NCBI GenBank assembly: GCA_016124255.1
Contig: WGOB01000052.1
Coordinates: forward strand, 1-62,149
Direction: 5' to 3'
DNA: 62,149 nt
Source: Alphaproteobacteria bacterium
GTDB lineage: Bacteria; Pseudomonadota; Alphaproteobacteria; Caulobacterales; Aquidulcibacteraceae
The position numbers were made by a program, and so were the translations under genes. Numbering within the stretch: the first letter of the stretch is position 1; each line of letters begins with the position of its first letter. Of the stretch, positions 27,303 to 36,547 are shown in pieces. A model generated the notes under the pieces. That model worked only from the letters and a program-made list of their open reading frames with translations, ran no database searches and was not told the origin of the DNA.

Positions 27303-28529
27303 TCAGTCCCGCTCCTCGCCATAGGCGATTTCAGCCGCGGCCACGCTGGTTTCCGGCTTCGGCGCGTAGGGACCCTTTTCCGTCGGCGGCGTCTCCGGCC
27401 GCGCAGCGCCGCGCCAGAACATCATGCCCGTAAGCGCCAGGGCGCTGACCGCGGCGAACCAGAACACGCCCCGCCCGCCGAGCAGATCGACCACGGCGCC
27501 GAGTGTCAGCGGCCCGAGCACCGACCCCGCCGCCCACACGAACAGGAGCCCGCTCGTCGCCTGCGCGATCCGCCCAGTCTCGGCGCGGTCGGCCATGTGC
27601 GCAACGGCGATGCCGTAATAGCAGAGCGATCCCGCGCCCCAGATTCCGTAGAGCAGCGCCGCCGCCCATAGCGCCGTCGCGTCGCGAAACAGCGCCAGCG
27701 CCAGCGCCGCGACCGCCGAAAGCCCCGTCAGCATCGCGATCACCACCCGCCGGTCGATCGAATCCGACAGCCGCCCGGCCGGCCATTGCAATGCCAGCGA
27801 CCCAAGCCACGCCGCCGAATAGAACGTCGCCGCCGCCGCCGCGCCAAACCGTTCCGCCGCGTAGAGCGGCGCCAGCGTCAGCATGCCCGAATTGACGAAG
27901 CCGGCGCCGAACGCCGCGATCACCGCCGCCGGCGCCGTATTGAACTGCGCGCGCAGCGCCAACGGCTGCGCCTTCGGCGCCGGGGGCTGCGCCGCGGAGG
28001 TGAAGCACACCGGCGCGATCGCGATCGTGGCCAATCCTGCCGCGATCATCCACGGTTCCGCAGCGCCGATCGGCAGCCCGAACAGCAGGAACGGCCCCAG
28101 CGCCAGCGCCGCCCTCGTCGCCACCAGGTAGACGCCCATGACGCTGCCGCGTTCGCTGCGCCCCACCGACGCGCTCATCCAGCTTTCCACCGCCGCGAAC
28201 ATCAACGCCACGGCGACGCCCGCCAGCGCCCGCGCCAGCGCCCACGACCATGTCTCGCCGGCGCCGTGCAGCGACAGCGTGCACACTGAGAGGATCGCAG
28301 CCGAGGCCGCGAACACCCGGATATGGCCCACCCGCGCCAGCATCGCGGTCGCGCCGATCGCCCCCAGCATGAAGCCGGCCGAATAGGCGGCCGCCACCAG
28401 GCCCAGTTCCGCCGGCGTATGCTGATCGAGCGCAAACGCCAGCGGCAGCAGGAAGCCCAGGAGCCCCTGTCCCGCCTGCAGGATCGTGACCGCCGCGATC
28501 AGCGACGCGACATTGCGCAAAGAGGTCAT
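27303..28529 (-). CDS. MFS transporter (YcaD/CynX-like)
   Basis: 408 residues with 12 hydrophobic helices. Helix boundaries include [18 protein letters not shown], a small loop after helix 2 ([11 protein letters not shown]) and the second-half loop [16 protein letters not shown], a clear MFS motif A. N-terminal residues [15 protein letters not shown] resemble the YcaD group of uncharacterised permeases. Substrate unknown. It precedes sucC on the same strand with 67 nt between, so co-transcription is possible. Confidence 0.87.
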   Translation of the reverse strand: MTSLRNVASLIAAVTILQAGQGLLGFLLPLAFALDQHTPAELGLVAAAYSAGFMLGAIGATAMLARVGHIRVFAASAAILSVCTLSLHGAGETWSWALARALAGVAVALMFAAVESWMSASVGRSERGSVMGVYLVATRAALALGPFLLFGLPIGAAEPWMIAAGLATIAIAPVCFTSAAQPPAPKAQPLALRAQFNTAPAAVIAAFGAGFVNSGMLTLAPLYAAERFGAAAAATFYSAAWLGSLALQWPAGRLSDSIDRRVVIAMLTGLSAVAALALALFRDATALWAAALLYGIWGAGSLCYYGIAVAHMADRAETGRIAQATSGLLFVWAAGSVLGPLTLGAVVDLLGGRGVFWFAAVSALALTGMMFWRGAARPETPPTEKGPYAPKPETSVAAAEIAYGEERD

Positions 28530-28595
28530 GGCGCTCCCAGGCGGGGCGATTAGCAGAGCGTTCGCCCGGCCTCCATGGCCGCATTCGTCGCGCTC

Positions 28596-29159
28596 CTAAG
28601 CGAAGAAAATCCGCCACATCAGCCGCCCCGGCAGGAACGTCAGCGCCCCCGCGATCACCAGCCCGCCGATGAACATCCCTGTCATCGCGGCGCGGTGCGC
28701 CATTACGCGCTTGTTGCGGATGGCGAAAACGCCCATCGGCAACGCCACGATCACCCAGCCGCTGATCAGGTGAACGAACGAATAGAAGCCGCCATTGAGC
28801 CCAGTGATGAAGATGCTGGAGAGCGCGGTGATCGCCATGGCGCCGACCCACGCCCAGCCCAGCGTCTTGTGCATGCCCCCGCCCTTGCGGCGCAGCAGGA
28901 TCACGCACCCGATCGCGAACGCCGCCACCGCGGCATAGACGTGGATCTGGATCATCGGCGATTGCGCAAGCCAGAGGGCCAGATCCGGCCCCTCCGCCCG
29001 CCATTGCGCGCGGCGCGCGCTCTCCAGCATCTGCGGCGCAAACGGCGCGAGCCCGATCGCCAGCGCGACCAACATGAGCGGGCCCGCGAACCGGGACCAG
29101 GGCGGCCTCGCCTGCGGGGCGCTGGCCCCCTCGGCGGACGGTGGGGTGGCGTTCGGCAT
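28596..29159 (-). CDS. DUF2306-like membrane protein
   Basis: 187 residues from the ATG at 29159, with GGAGA 7 nt upstream; the much longer open frame upstream overlaps the LytTR gene and is rejected. Four to five hydrophobic helices are visible (near FAGPLMLVALAIGLAPFAPQ, VYAAVAAFAIGCVILL, WVGAMAITALSSIFI, LISGWVIVALPMGVFAI and GGLVIAGALTFLPG). The histidines in IHVYAA, GGMHKTLGW, SFVHLISG and AHRAAMTG follow the pattern of DUF2306, a cytochrome-b561-like helical bundle. Divergent from the LytTR regulator. Confidence 0.75.
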   Translation of the reverse strand: MPNATPPSAEGASAPQARPPWSRFAGPLMLVALAIGLAPFAPQMLESARRAQWRAEGPDLALWLAQSPMIQIHVYAAVAAFAIGCVILLRRKGGGMHKTLGWAWVGAMAITALSSIFITGLNGGFYSFVHLISGWVIVALPMGVFAIRNKRVMAHRAAMTGMFIGGLVIAGALTFLPGRLMWRIFFA

Positions 29160-29225
29160 TTTGCGGTCTCCATCAGATCGGCTACGCCCCGACCATGACC
29201 GCCCGCTCCGCCCCTGCATCCGCTC

Positions 29226-30032
29226 ATGCGTGAACCTGCGGACCCCGCGCGCGAAACGCCGTCCCCGACCGTTCGCGAAGCGCCAATGGCGGAGGGTTAT
29301 TGGCGGCGGCTGGCCCGCAATCTCGCCGTTGCGGCCGCGGCCGGCGGCTTTCTGGCGATCGTCAACGCCTTCGACATGGGCGAGGCCCCGCTCGCCATGC
29401 GCCTGGCCTACTGGGTGCCGCTGATGATGATCGGGGCGCTGCTGGGCGGCGTCTTCGCCAGCCTGGGCGCGCGTGTCCCGCTCGCCCGCGAGAATCCCTG
29501 GCTTCTCGGCGCGCTGATCACGCTTGGGCTGACGATCGTCGGATCCGGCTTCATCTGGATCTACACCGGAATCTTCTGGTTGGGAGGCCCGCCGCCGGCG
29601 TCGGCTTTCCCCTATTTCTTCTTCACCGTCCTGATCATCGCCGGGGCGATGACCGCGATCATGATCGCGATCAACCGGCCGGGCGTGCAGACCCATGCAG
29701 CGCCGGCCGGCGCTGCGCCCGTGCGCTTCCTCGATCGCATGCCCGCCAAGCTGCGCGGCGCCGCGCTCTACGCGGTCCAGGCGGAGGATCATTATCTCCG
29801 GCTCCACACCTCAAAGGGCGGCGATCTGATCCTCATGCGTCTCTCTGACGCCGTCGCCGAACTCGAGGGCCTGGAAGGCGCCCAGACCCACCGCTCCTGG
29901 TGGGTGGCGCGCGACGCGGTGGAGGATGTCGTGCGTGACGGGCCGCGCGTCATGCTGAAGCTCCGCGGCGGCGCGCAGGCGCCCGTGAGCCGTCCCAATA
30001 TCCGCGCGCTCAGGGAGGCGGGTTGGCTTTGA
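29226..30032 (+). CDS. Membrane-bound LytTR-family DNA-binding regulator
   Basis: 268 residues. Four hydrophobic helices occupy residues about 30-145 (LAVAAAAGGFLAIVNAF, WVPLMMIGALLGGVFASLGA, ITLGLTIVGSGFIWIY, FFFTVLIIAGAMTAIMIAI). The C-terminal 95 residues form a LytTR domain (LYAVQAEDHYLRLHTSKG, HRSWWVARDAVEDVV, VSRPNIRALREAGWL). No receiver domain is present, so the signal is probably sensed in the membrane. A start at 29286 is also possible; neither has a strong ribosome binding site. Divergent from the DUF2306-like protein, a likely target or partner; its 3' end overlaps the convergent GNAT gene by 23 nt. Confidence 0.87.
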   Translation: MREPADPARETPSPTVREAPMAEGYWRRLARNLAVAAAAGGFLAIVNAFDMGEAPLAMRLAYWVPLMMIGALLGGVFASLGARVPLARENPWLLGALITLGLTIVGSGFIWIYTGIFWLGGPPPASAFPYFFFTVLIIAGAMTAIMIAINRPGVQTHAAPAGAAPVRFLDRMPAKLRGAALYAVQAEDHYLRLHTSKGGDLILMRLSDAVAELEGLEGAQTHRSWWVARDAVEDVVRDGPRVMLKLRGGAQAPVSRPNIRALREAGWL

Positions 30033-30561
30033 GCCAGTCCGTCTTCGTCACCGCCCAGATCACGTGCGGCATGCCCGCATGCAGCGTGGCGACGCCGGGC
30101 TTTTCTCCAAGCCGCATGGCGACGTTCTGCGACGCTGCGTTGTCCACGTGAATCAGTGAAATGAGCCGCTCCGGCCTCAACGCTTCGAACGCCCAGCGCG
30201 CCGCCGCGCGCGCCGCCTCGGTGGCGTAGCCTCGGCCCCAATAGCGCCGGTCGAGCCCCCAGCCGAGCTCAAGCCCCGCCCATCCTTCCGGATTCCAAAG
30301 CCCCGCGCGCCCGACGAACGCTCCGGTGGCTTTCTCCTCCACGACGAAGAGCCCATAACCCCGCAACGCCCAATGGCCCACGAACGCGGACAGCGTCCGC
30401 CACGCCGCCGCGGGATCCTGCGGTCGCTGATCGGCGGTGAGAAAGCGCGCCACGTCCGGCTGCGCCATCATGGCGGCGAACGGCGCGGCGTCGGCGTCGC
30501 GCCAGCCGCGCAGGAGAAGCCGCTCGGTCTCGAGCGGCGCGATCGCGTTGAGATCGAACAT
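30010..30561 (-). CDS. GNAT acetyltransferase (RimJ/RimL type)
   Basis: 183 residues from the ATG at 30561, whose first base is shared with the TGA of the M28 peptidase gene (TGATG). The fold starts LETERLLLRGWRDADAAPF, followed by GHWALRGYGLFVVEE and the acetyl-CoA loop DRRYWGRGYATEAARAA. It ends with the RimJ-like LISLIHVDNAASQNVAMRLGE. It probably acetylates a protein N-terminus or small amine. It is paralogous to the broken gene at 288-792 and to the gene at 33824-34381. Confidence 0.9.
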   Translation of the reverse strand: MFDLNAIAPLETERLLLRGWRDADAAPFAAMMAQPDVARFLTADQRPQDPAAAWRTLSAFVGHWALRGYGLFVVEEKATGAFVGRAGLWNPEGWAGLELGWGLDRRYWGRGYATEAARAAARWAFEALRPERLISLIHVDNAASQNVAMRLGEKPGVATLHAGMPHVIWAVTKTDWLKANPPP

Positions 30562-31961
30562 CACTCCGCGGCCCGGAAATCCCAATCCATCTCCGCCGCG
30601 AGATAAGCCGCGATCGCCCACGCCGCCACGTTCTGGCGCATGTTCGCCGGATCGATCTTGTCGAACGTGTCGTCTGCGGTGTGATGGTAGTCGAAATAGT
30701 CTAGCCCGTTCTGGCCGAGGTCGATCACCGGCACGCCGGCGGCGCGAACCGCCGCGATATCGGCGCCGCCGAACGCCGGCTGGGTATCTGACACCATCAC
30801 GTCCGCCGCCCGCAGCGCCTGCGCCATCGCCGCATGATGTCCAGCCGCGCCCGCCCCGAACCGCGAACGGAAGCGCCAGATGCGCCCCGCGCCGAAATCG
30901 CTCTCCAACGCGAGCACATGCTGCGCCAGCGCGCCGGCGTGCACACGCGCGTATTCAGCGCCGCCGAAGACGCCGGTTTCCTCCGCGCCGGCGATCAGCA
31001 GGCGGATCGTCCGCCGCGGCCGCCGCGGCAATTGCCGGATGAGATCGGCGGCGGCGATGATGATGCCGACGCCCGCCGCGTCATCGATCGCGCCCGTGCC
31101 CTCGTCCCAGGAATCGAGATGCGCGGCCAACAGCACGATCTCATCAGGCGCTGAGCGCCCGCGGATTTCAGCGATCACGTTGCCCGATCGCGCCGCCGGG
31201 TCGCGCTCGACCGCGATGTCGAGCCGCATCCGCACCGGGCCCCGCGCGATCAGCCGCGCGATTTGATCCGCATCCGGATTGGACAGCGCCGCCGCCGGCA
31301 CGCCTGTGCCTGCCGCGAAATCGAGCGTCGTGCCCTGGTGCGGAAAGCGATGCTCGTCCGTGCCGACCGAGCGGATGACGCAGGCGGCGGCGCCCTTCTC
31401 CCGCGCCAGCCTCGGACACGCGCTCCGCCGCGGCACGGCCGCGCCATAGCCCGAGCCGTCCATCGTCGCGATCATGCCCTCGTCCACGAAGACGATTCGT
31501 CCGACTACGGACGATGGCGCGGCATCGCGAAACGCCCCCAGGCTGGCGAAGCGCACGACATCCGCCTCCAGCCCGCCCTCCGGCGTCGCCGCCGAGCCGC
31601 CGAGCGCCACGATCCGCAGCGGCTGCGGCGCCGGCGCGCTCACCGACGCCTCCTGCCGCACGGCGCGCCAGTGCGGCACAGCGAACCCTTCGATCCGGAT
31701 CATCTCGAATCGCCGCGCACGCAACTGCGCGACCGCCCACGCCCGCGCGCGCTCTTCCGCAGCCGTCCCCGCCAGCCGTGGCCCGACCTCCGTGGTGAGA
31801 CTTTCCGCAAGCCTGTAGGCCTCGTCGCTCGCCAGCGCGCGCGTGCGCAGCGTGTCCAGCGCCTCCTGCACCGCTTCTGGAATCGGTGTCGGTGTCGGCG
31901 CTTGCGCTGCCGCCCCATGCGCCAGACAGACAGCCGCAGCCGCCGCGATCAGAATTTTCAT
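30561..31961 (-). CDS. Secreted M28-family metallopeptidase
   Basis: 466 residues with a signal peptide (about 1-20). The co-catalytic zinc site of M28 is present: His and Asp in AAHLDSWDEGTG, the bridging Asp in GAIDDAAGVG, the Glu pair in IAGAEETGVFGG and Asp in ALESDFGAG, with a last His in FDYHHTADD. A PA-like insert lies around residues 110-270. The layout is that of carboxypeptidase Q / aminopeptidase-type exported enzymes. It is translationally coupled to the downstream GNAT by a 1-nt overlap. Confidence 0.9.
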   Translation of the reverse strand: MKILIAAAAAVCLAHGAAAQAPTPTPIPEAVQEALDTLRTRALASDEAYRLAESLTTEVGPRLAGTAAEERARAWAVAQLRARRFEMIRIEGFAVPHWRAVRQEASVSAPAPQPLRIVALGGSAATPEGGLEADVVRFASLGAFRDAAPSSVVGRIVFVDEGMIATMDGSGYGAAVPRRSACPRLAREKGAAACVIRSVGTDEHRFPHQGTTLDFAAGTGVPAAALSNPDADQIARLIARGPVRMRLDIAVERDPAARSGNVIAEIRGRSAPDEIVLLAAHLDSWDEGTGAIDDAAGVGIIIAAADLIRQLPRRPRRTIRLLIAGAEETGVFGGAEYARVHAGALAQHVLALESDFGAGRIWRFRSRFGAGAAGHHAAMAQALRAADVMVSDTQPAFGGADIAAVRAAGVPVIDLGQNGLDYFDYHHTADDTFDKIDPANMRQNVAAWAIAAYLAAEMDWDFRAAE

Positions 31962-32054
31962 GCTTTATCCCTCGACGGGAACTGTGACGCCCCTTGGCCG
32001 CGTTGCAAGCCGCTTCGCGCCGCGGGGCGGCGGCAGCCGCCGCCGTTCGTCGCG

Positions 32055-32528
32055 TCACAGCGGCGCGCGGCGATAGCGCAACACCTCGTCGCGCACATCG
32101 CTCTCGCCGTAGCGGAGGCGGATCACGCCGATCATCGTCTCACCCTCAAGCCGCAGCGAGAGACCCTGAAACTCCAGCACGCCGGGCGCGGCGCGCAGCG
32201 GCGCGAACCGCACCCACGCATCCTTCTCCTCCCAGCCCACGAAATCAGGGGTGAAGTGCTTCACCCGCATCTCCAGTCCAGCCTCCGTTTCCTCCAACAG
32301 CATGAGTTCATAGAACGCCACGCGCTCCTCCCGGACCAACCGGAAATAGCCGACCATCCGCCCCTGCGCCGGCGCAGACCACGATTCCTCCATCTCGCCA
32401 CCCAGCCCTTCGCCGACCCAGCGCCCCGCCAGCCAGCGCGCGTCCTCGATAGACGCCTGCGCCAACGCCGCTGGGGCGCTGCAAAACAACAGCAGGACCG
32501 CCATCGCGATCGTTCTCAACACTTTCAT
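32055..32528 (-). CDS. DUF6265-like exported protein
   Basis: 157 residues: signal peptide (about 1-23, ending ALAQAS), then DARWLAGRWVGEGLGGEMEE, SWSAPAQGRMVGYFRLVREER and VAFYELMLLEE, which is the pattern of DUF6265. The predicted fold is a lipocalin-like beta barrel that could bind a small hydrophobic ligand in the periplasm. Function unknown. It is divergent from the DUF2461 gene. Confidence 0.78.
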   Translation of the reverse strand: MKVLRTIAMAVLLLFCSAPAALAQASIEDARWLAGRWVGEGLGGEMEESWSAPAQGRMVGYFRLVREERVAFYELMLLEETEAGLEMRVKHFTPDFVGWEEKDAWVRFAPLRAAPGVLEFQGLSLRLEGETMIGVIRLRYGESDVRDEVLRYRRAPL

Positions 32529-32601
32529 CGTCGTCGCCTCCGTCGCTGTCGCCTGCTATGACGTTTGATGTGGCCTGATATCGACATTCAGGGGCTGGCT
32601 C

Positions 32602-33294
32602 ATGGCGTTCGATGGATTTTCCAAGGACTTCTTCAAGTTCCTGCGCGAGCTGAAAAAGAACAACGAGCGCGCCTGGTTCGAGGCCAACCGCGAGCGGTAC
32701 CGCAGCGCCGTGCAGGCGCCGCTCTCAGCATTCATAGCGGATTTGGCGCCGCTTCTCGCGAGGACGTCGCCGCACTTCAAGTGCGATCCCCGCCCCAATG
32801 GCGGCTCGATGTTCCGCATCCACCGCGACGTCCGCTTCGCCCGCGACAAGAGCCCCTACAAGACCCACGCCGCCGCGCATTTCCGCCACAGCGTCGGCAA
32901 GGACGTCCACGCGCCGGGCTTCTATCTGCATCTCGAGCCGGGACGCATCTTCTTCGGCGGCGGCATGTACATGCCCGAGCCGGCCGCGCTGCAAATGGTC
33001 CGTACACGGATTGCAGAGAAGAGCGCCGATTGGCGCAAGGCCAAGGAGGCGGCCTCCGTCAGTCGCGCCTACGGCGCTTTGTCCGATGGCGAAGCGCTCA
33101 CGCGCCCGCCGCGCGGCTTTGACGCCGATCACCCCATGATCGAAGATCTGAAGCGCAAGAGTTTCTTCCTGACCGCGGAGAGCGACGAGGCGGCGGCCGG
33201 CGACCCCGCCTTCGTCAAGACCGTGGCCAAGGCCTACGCCGACGCCGCGCCGCTGATGACGTTCCTGTGCGCCGCCGTCGGGGTTAAATACTAG
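32602..33294 (+). CDS. DUF2461 (TIGR02453) family protein
   Basis: 230 residues. The start FSKDFFKFLRELKKNNERAW is the family hallmark, with FRIHRDVRFARDKSPYKTHA and GPGFYLHLEPGR-like text (APGFYLHLEPGRIFFGGGMY) following. It is a cytoplasmic protein of unknown biochemical role, widespread in bacteria. An ATG at 32602 lies 9 nt after a GGGGCT sequence. Divergent from the DUF6265-like gene, convergent with the membrane protein at 33308. Confidence 0.87.
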   Translation: MAFDGFSKDFFKFLRELKKNNERAWFEANRERYRSAVQAPLSAFIADLAPLLARTSPHFKCDPRPNGGSMFRIHRDVRFARDKSPYKTHAAAHFRHSVGKDVHAPGFYLHLEPGRIFFGGGMYMPEPAALQMVRTRIAEKSADWRKAKEAASVSRAYGALSDGEALTRPPRGFDADHPMIEDLKRKSFFLTAESDEAAAGDPAFVKTVAKAYADAAPLMTFLCAAVGVKY

Positions 33295-33307
33295 CGCAGC
33301 GGCGGCG

Positions 33308-33775
33308 TCAGACCGGATACTTTGGAAAGCGCGGCCGCCAGACGCCGAGCGCAATGTTCGCAGCCGAGACGGCAAGCAGCACCCACAATGTGTTGATCTC
33401 GGCCTCAAGCAGGTGCGTCGGATCGAGCGCCGCGGGTCCGTCCGCCGGCGCGTTGGCCAAGCGCTTCGCCGCCTCCTGGATCGGGCCGAGCACGTGGAGG
33501 CCGGCTTGAAGAATGAGCACGCCCGTGGCCGCCTTAACCCAAACCCAGGCGACATCCTGAAACGCGGCGTTCGCCGCCATCGCCAAGAGCCCGCTGACGA
33601 TCGTCACCACCATCGACGGACCGATCACCCATGCGGCGATCTTCGCGATCGCATCCAAGATCGGCGCAGGATCAGCCCCGACCGACGCCGGCGCGAGCAT
33701 CGCCACGATCGCGGCCGCCCCGCCCATGAGTCCCGCCGCGCCGACCGTGTGCAGAAACTTCAAGAACCGTCGCAT
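33308..33775 (-). CDS. Small integral membrane protein (DUF2269-like)
   Basis: 155 residues with four hydrophobic helices: LHTVGAAGLMGGAAAIVAML (about 8-27), IGPSMVVTIVSGLLAMA (about 52-68), WVKAATGVLILQAGLHVLG (about 78-96) and LWVLLAVSAANIALGVW (about 131-147). A His at position 9 in the first helix and another in GLHVLG are typical of DUF2269 / b-type haem-like bundles, but this is tentative. Function unknown. Confidence 0.65.
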   Translation of the reverse strand: MRRFLKFLHTVGAAGLMGGAAAIVAMLAPASVGADPAPILDAIAKIAAWVIGPSMVVTIVSGLLAMAANAAFQDVAWVWVKAATGVLILQAGLHVLGPIQEAAKRLANAPADGPAALDPTHLLEAEINTLWVLLAVSAANIALGVWRPRFPKYPV

Positions 33776-33823
33776 GCATGGTCTCCGCTCTTGCGAAGAA
33801 ACTGGCTTCGGCGCCGCGCGATG

Positions 33824-34381
33824 TCACGCGCGATGCCGCGCGCGCCACTGCGTCTTCGTTTGTCCCCAGAGATCAATCGGCACGCTGATCGGCGCGGGCA
33901 GCATCACCTCTTCCGCCAGCACTGACGAACCAAGCCGCCGCGCCACCGCCTGCGAGGCTGGATTATCTTTGGCGATGCAGTGCACCACGCGCGTCCACCC
34001 CAGTGTGCCGAACGCCCAATCGATCGCGGCCGCCGCGCCCTCCGTCGCGTAGCCCTTGCCCTGCACCTCTTTCACCAGCCCCCAGCCGACTTCCGTGTCG
34101 GGCCAGCCGCCGCCTTCGCCGCCGGGTTGCCAGGGCCCAAGCCGCCCGACCCAGCGCCCGCTCTCTTTCTCGATCACCGAGAACATGCCGAACCCGAGCA
34201 GCGCCCATGAACCTGCAAGCTGCGCCATCTGCCGCCACGCGCCGTGCCGCGGCGCGACGCCTCCAAGCGTCCGCATCACCGCTTCATCCGCGCAGAACGC
34301 GGCGAAATCGTCGAAATCTGCCTGCACCGGCGGTCGAAGCACGAGACGCGCCGTTTCAAGCGTTGGCCCAAGCACTGTCAT
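33824..34381 (-). CDS. GNAT acetyltransferase (RimJ/RimL type)
   Basis: 185 residues. The N-terminus LETARLVLRPPVQADFDDFA, the strand SWALLGFGMFSVIEKESG, the acetyl-CoA loop KEVQGKGYATEGAAA and the RimJ-like segment VVHCIAKDNPASQAVARRLG place it in the same subgroup as the gene at 30010 and the broken gene at 288. Target unknown. It lies downstream of the redoxin gene on the same strand (41 nt between). Confidence 0.9.
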   Translation of the reverse strand: MTVLGPTLETARLVLRPPVQADFDDFAAFCADEAVMRTLGGVAPRHGAWRQMAQLAGSWALLGFGMFSVIEKESGRWVGRLGPWQPGGEGGGWPDTEVGWGLVKEVQGKGYATEGAAAAIDWAFGTLGWTRVVHCIAKDNPASQAVARRLGSSVLAEEVMLPAPISVPIDLWGQTKTQWRARHRA

Positions 34382-34422
34382 CAGCGCCTTCTGGCGCCCC
34401 GCAGATGCGAAGCCAAGCCGGC

Positions 34423-34974
34423 TCAGGGCAATCCATCGATCGTGGAGACCACGAGCGTCGGCGCCGGCCGCACGCGATAGTCCGCCTCCCCAAGCCGCGC
34501 GAGCACCTCTCCCTGAGGCGAAAGGAAGAAGATCGTCGGCACAGGCAATCCATGGCGCGCATGCCCCGGCGGGTAGGCCGGGTCGACGATATCGAACGCG
34601 CGCACGAGCCGCGACGGCGCGTCAGACAGCATCGGGAACCCGATCGCGCGCATCTGCGAGAACCGCGCCAACTTCGCCACATCGTCGGTGCTGACTGAGG
34701 CAAGCCGCCAGCCGCGCTGCTCGATCTCGCCGCGCACGCTTTCGAGCCCGATCAACTGCGCCTGGCAGTACGGACACCAATCCGCGGAACGGGTGAACAC
34801 GAGAACGAGGCCATTGCGTCCGGTAAGCTGCGCGAACGTCCGTTGCGCCCCGGCCTGATCCTGCGCAGCCACCGCCGGAACCGTGGCGCCGACGGCCGGC
34901 CCCATGTCGTGCGCGTTTGCGAACGGTGTAAAGATGAGCGCCGCCGCAGCGGCGAGTCCAGCCAGAAGCCGCAT
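34423..34974 (-). CDS. Periplasmic peroxiredoxin/redoxin-like protein
   Basis: 183 residues: signal peptide (about 1-21, FANAHD), then an AhpC/TSA-type thioredoxin fold. The active site is SADWCPYCQAQL, with two cysteines in a CPYC arrangement as in thiol oxidoreductases, and the cis-Pro loop is near PVPTIFFLSPQGEVLARLGE. It probably reduces peroxides or disulfides in the periplasm. It may be co-transcribed with the GNAT gene that follows. Confidence 0.85.
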   Translation of the reverse strand: MRLLAGLAAAAALIFTPFANAHDMGPAVGATVPAVAAQDQAGAQRTFAQLTGRNGLVLVFTRSADWCPYCQAQLIGLESVRGEIEQRGWRLASVSTDDVAKLARFSQMRAIGFPMLSDAPSRLVRAFDIVDPAYPPGHARHGLPVPTIFFLSPQGEVLARLGEADYRVRPAPTLVVSTIDGLP

Positions 34975-35028
34975 GTATGTCTCCCTTTGTCCGGGGAGTT
35001 TACGGACGGCGAGCGTCGTGCGTTACGC

Positions 35029-36051
<1,023 letters not shown>

Positions 36052-36115
36052 CTAACGCTGGCCGCGCCTGAGCGCAACGCGGTCACATCCGTTCGGTGCG
36101 TCTGCGCCGAACCGC

Positions 36116-36547
36116 CTACTTCTTGGACTTCTCGTCGTCCTTGCGCCCGGCCTCTTCTTCCGTGAGCGCGCGCACCAGATCGAGCACGCGGCGGCGCACT
36201 TTCTGGTTTTTGATCGACGCGAACATCGCCACCAGCTGAAGCCCCTCCGGCGTCGAGATGGTGTCGTAGAGGAAAGACTCGCCCTGATCTTCTGCGACGC
36301 CCGCGGTTTGCGACGCGCGCAGGCCGTCGAAGAAATGCGACACCGGCACGTCGAGCGCGGACGAAATCGAGAACAACCGGCTCGCGGCGATGCGGTTCAC
36401 GCCCTTTTCGTACTTCTGCACCTGCTGGAAGGTGACCCCGAGAAGTTCCGCCAGACGCTCCTGGCTCATGTTCATTTCGAGGCGTCGCGCCCGCACCTTC
36501 TGGCCGATTCTTTTATCTACGGCGTTCGCTGTGCGCTCATCATTCAT
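36116..36547 (-). CDS. XRE-family transcriptional regulator
   Basis: 143 residues. An N-terminal helix-turn-helix lies at about residues 13-67 (IGQKVRARRLEMNMSQERLA, GVTFQQVQKYEKGVNRI). A C-terminal segment of conserved form follows (EGLQLVAMFASIKNQKVRRR), then a Lys/Glu-rich tail. The gene follows lnt in many alphaproteobacteria, usually upstream of metK. Its ATG overlaps the lnt stop by 8 nt, so it is co-translated with lnt. Here the next gene is mdh, not metK. Confidence 0.93.
   Translation of the reverse strand: MNDERTANAVDKRIGQKVRARRLEMNMSQERLAELLGVTFQQVQKYEKGVNRIAASRLFSISSALDVPVSHFFDGLRASQTAGVAEDQGESFLYDTISTPEGLQLVAMFASIKNQKVRRRVLDLVRALTEEEAGRKDDEKSKK

Noticed and set aside
13831-28529. 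Two MFS genes taken as parts of a transferred resistance island
   Set aside because: No mobile-element genes, att-like repeats or composition change around either; both look native.
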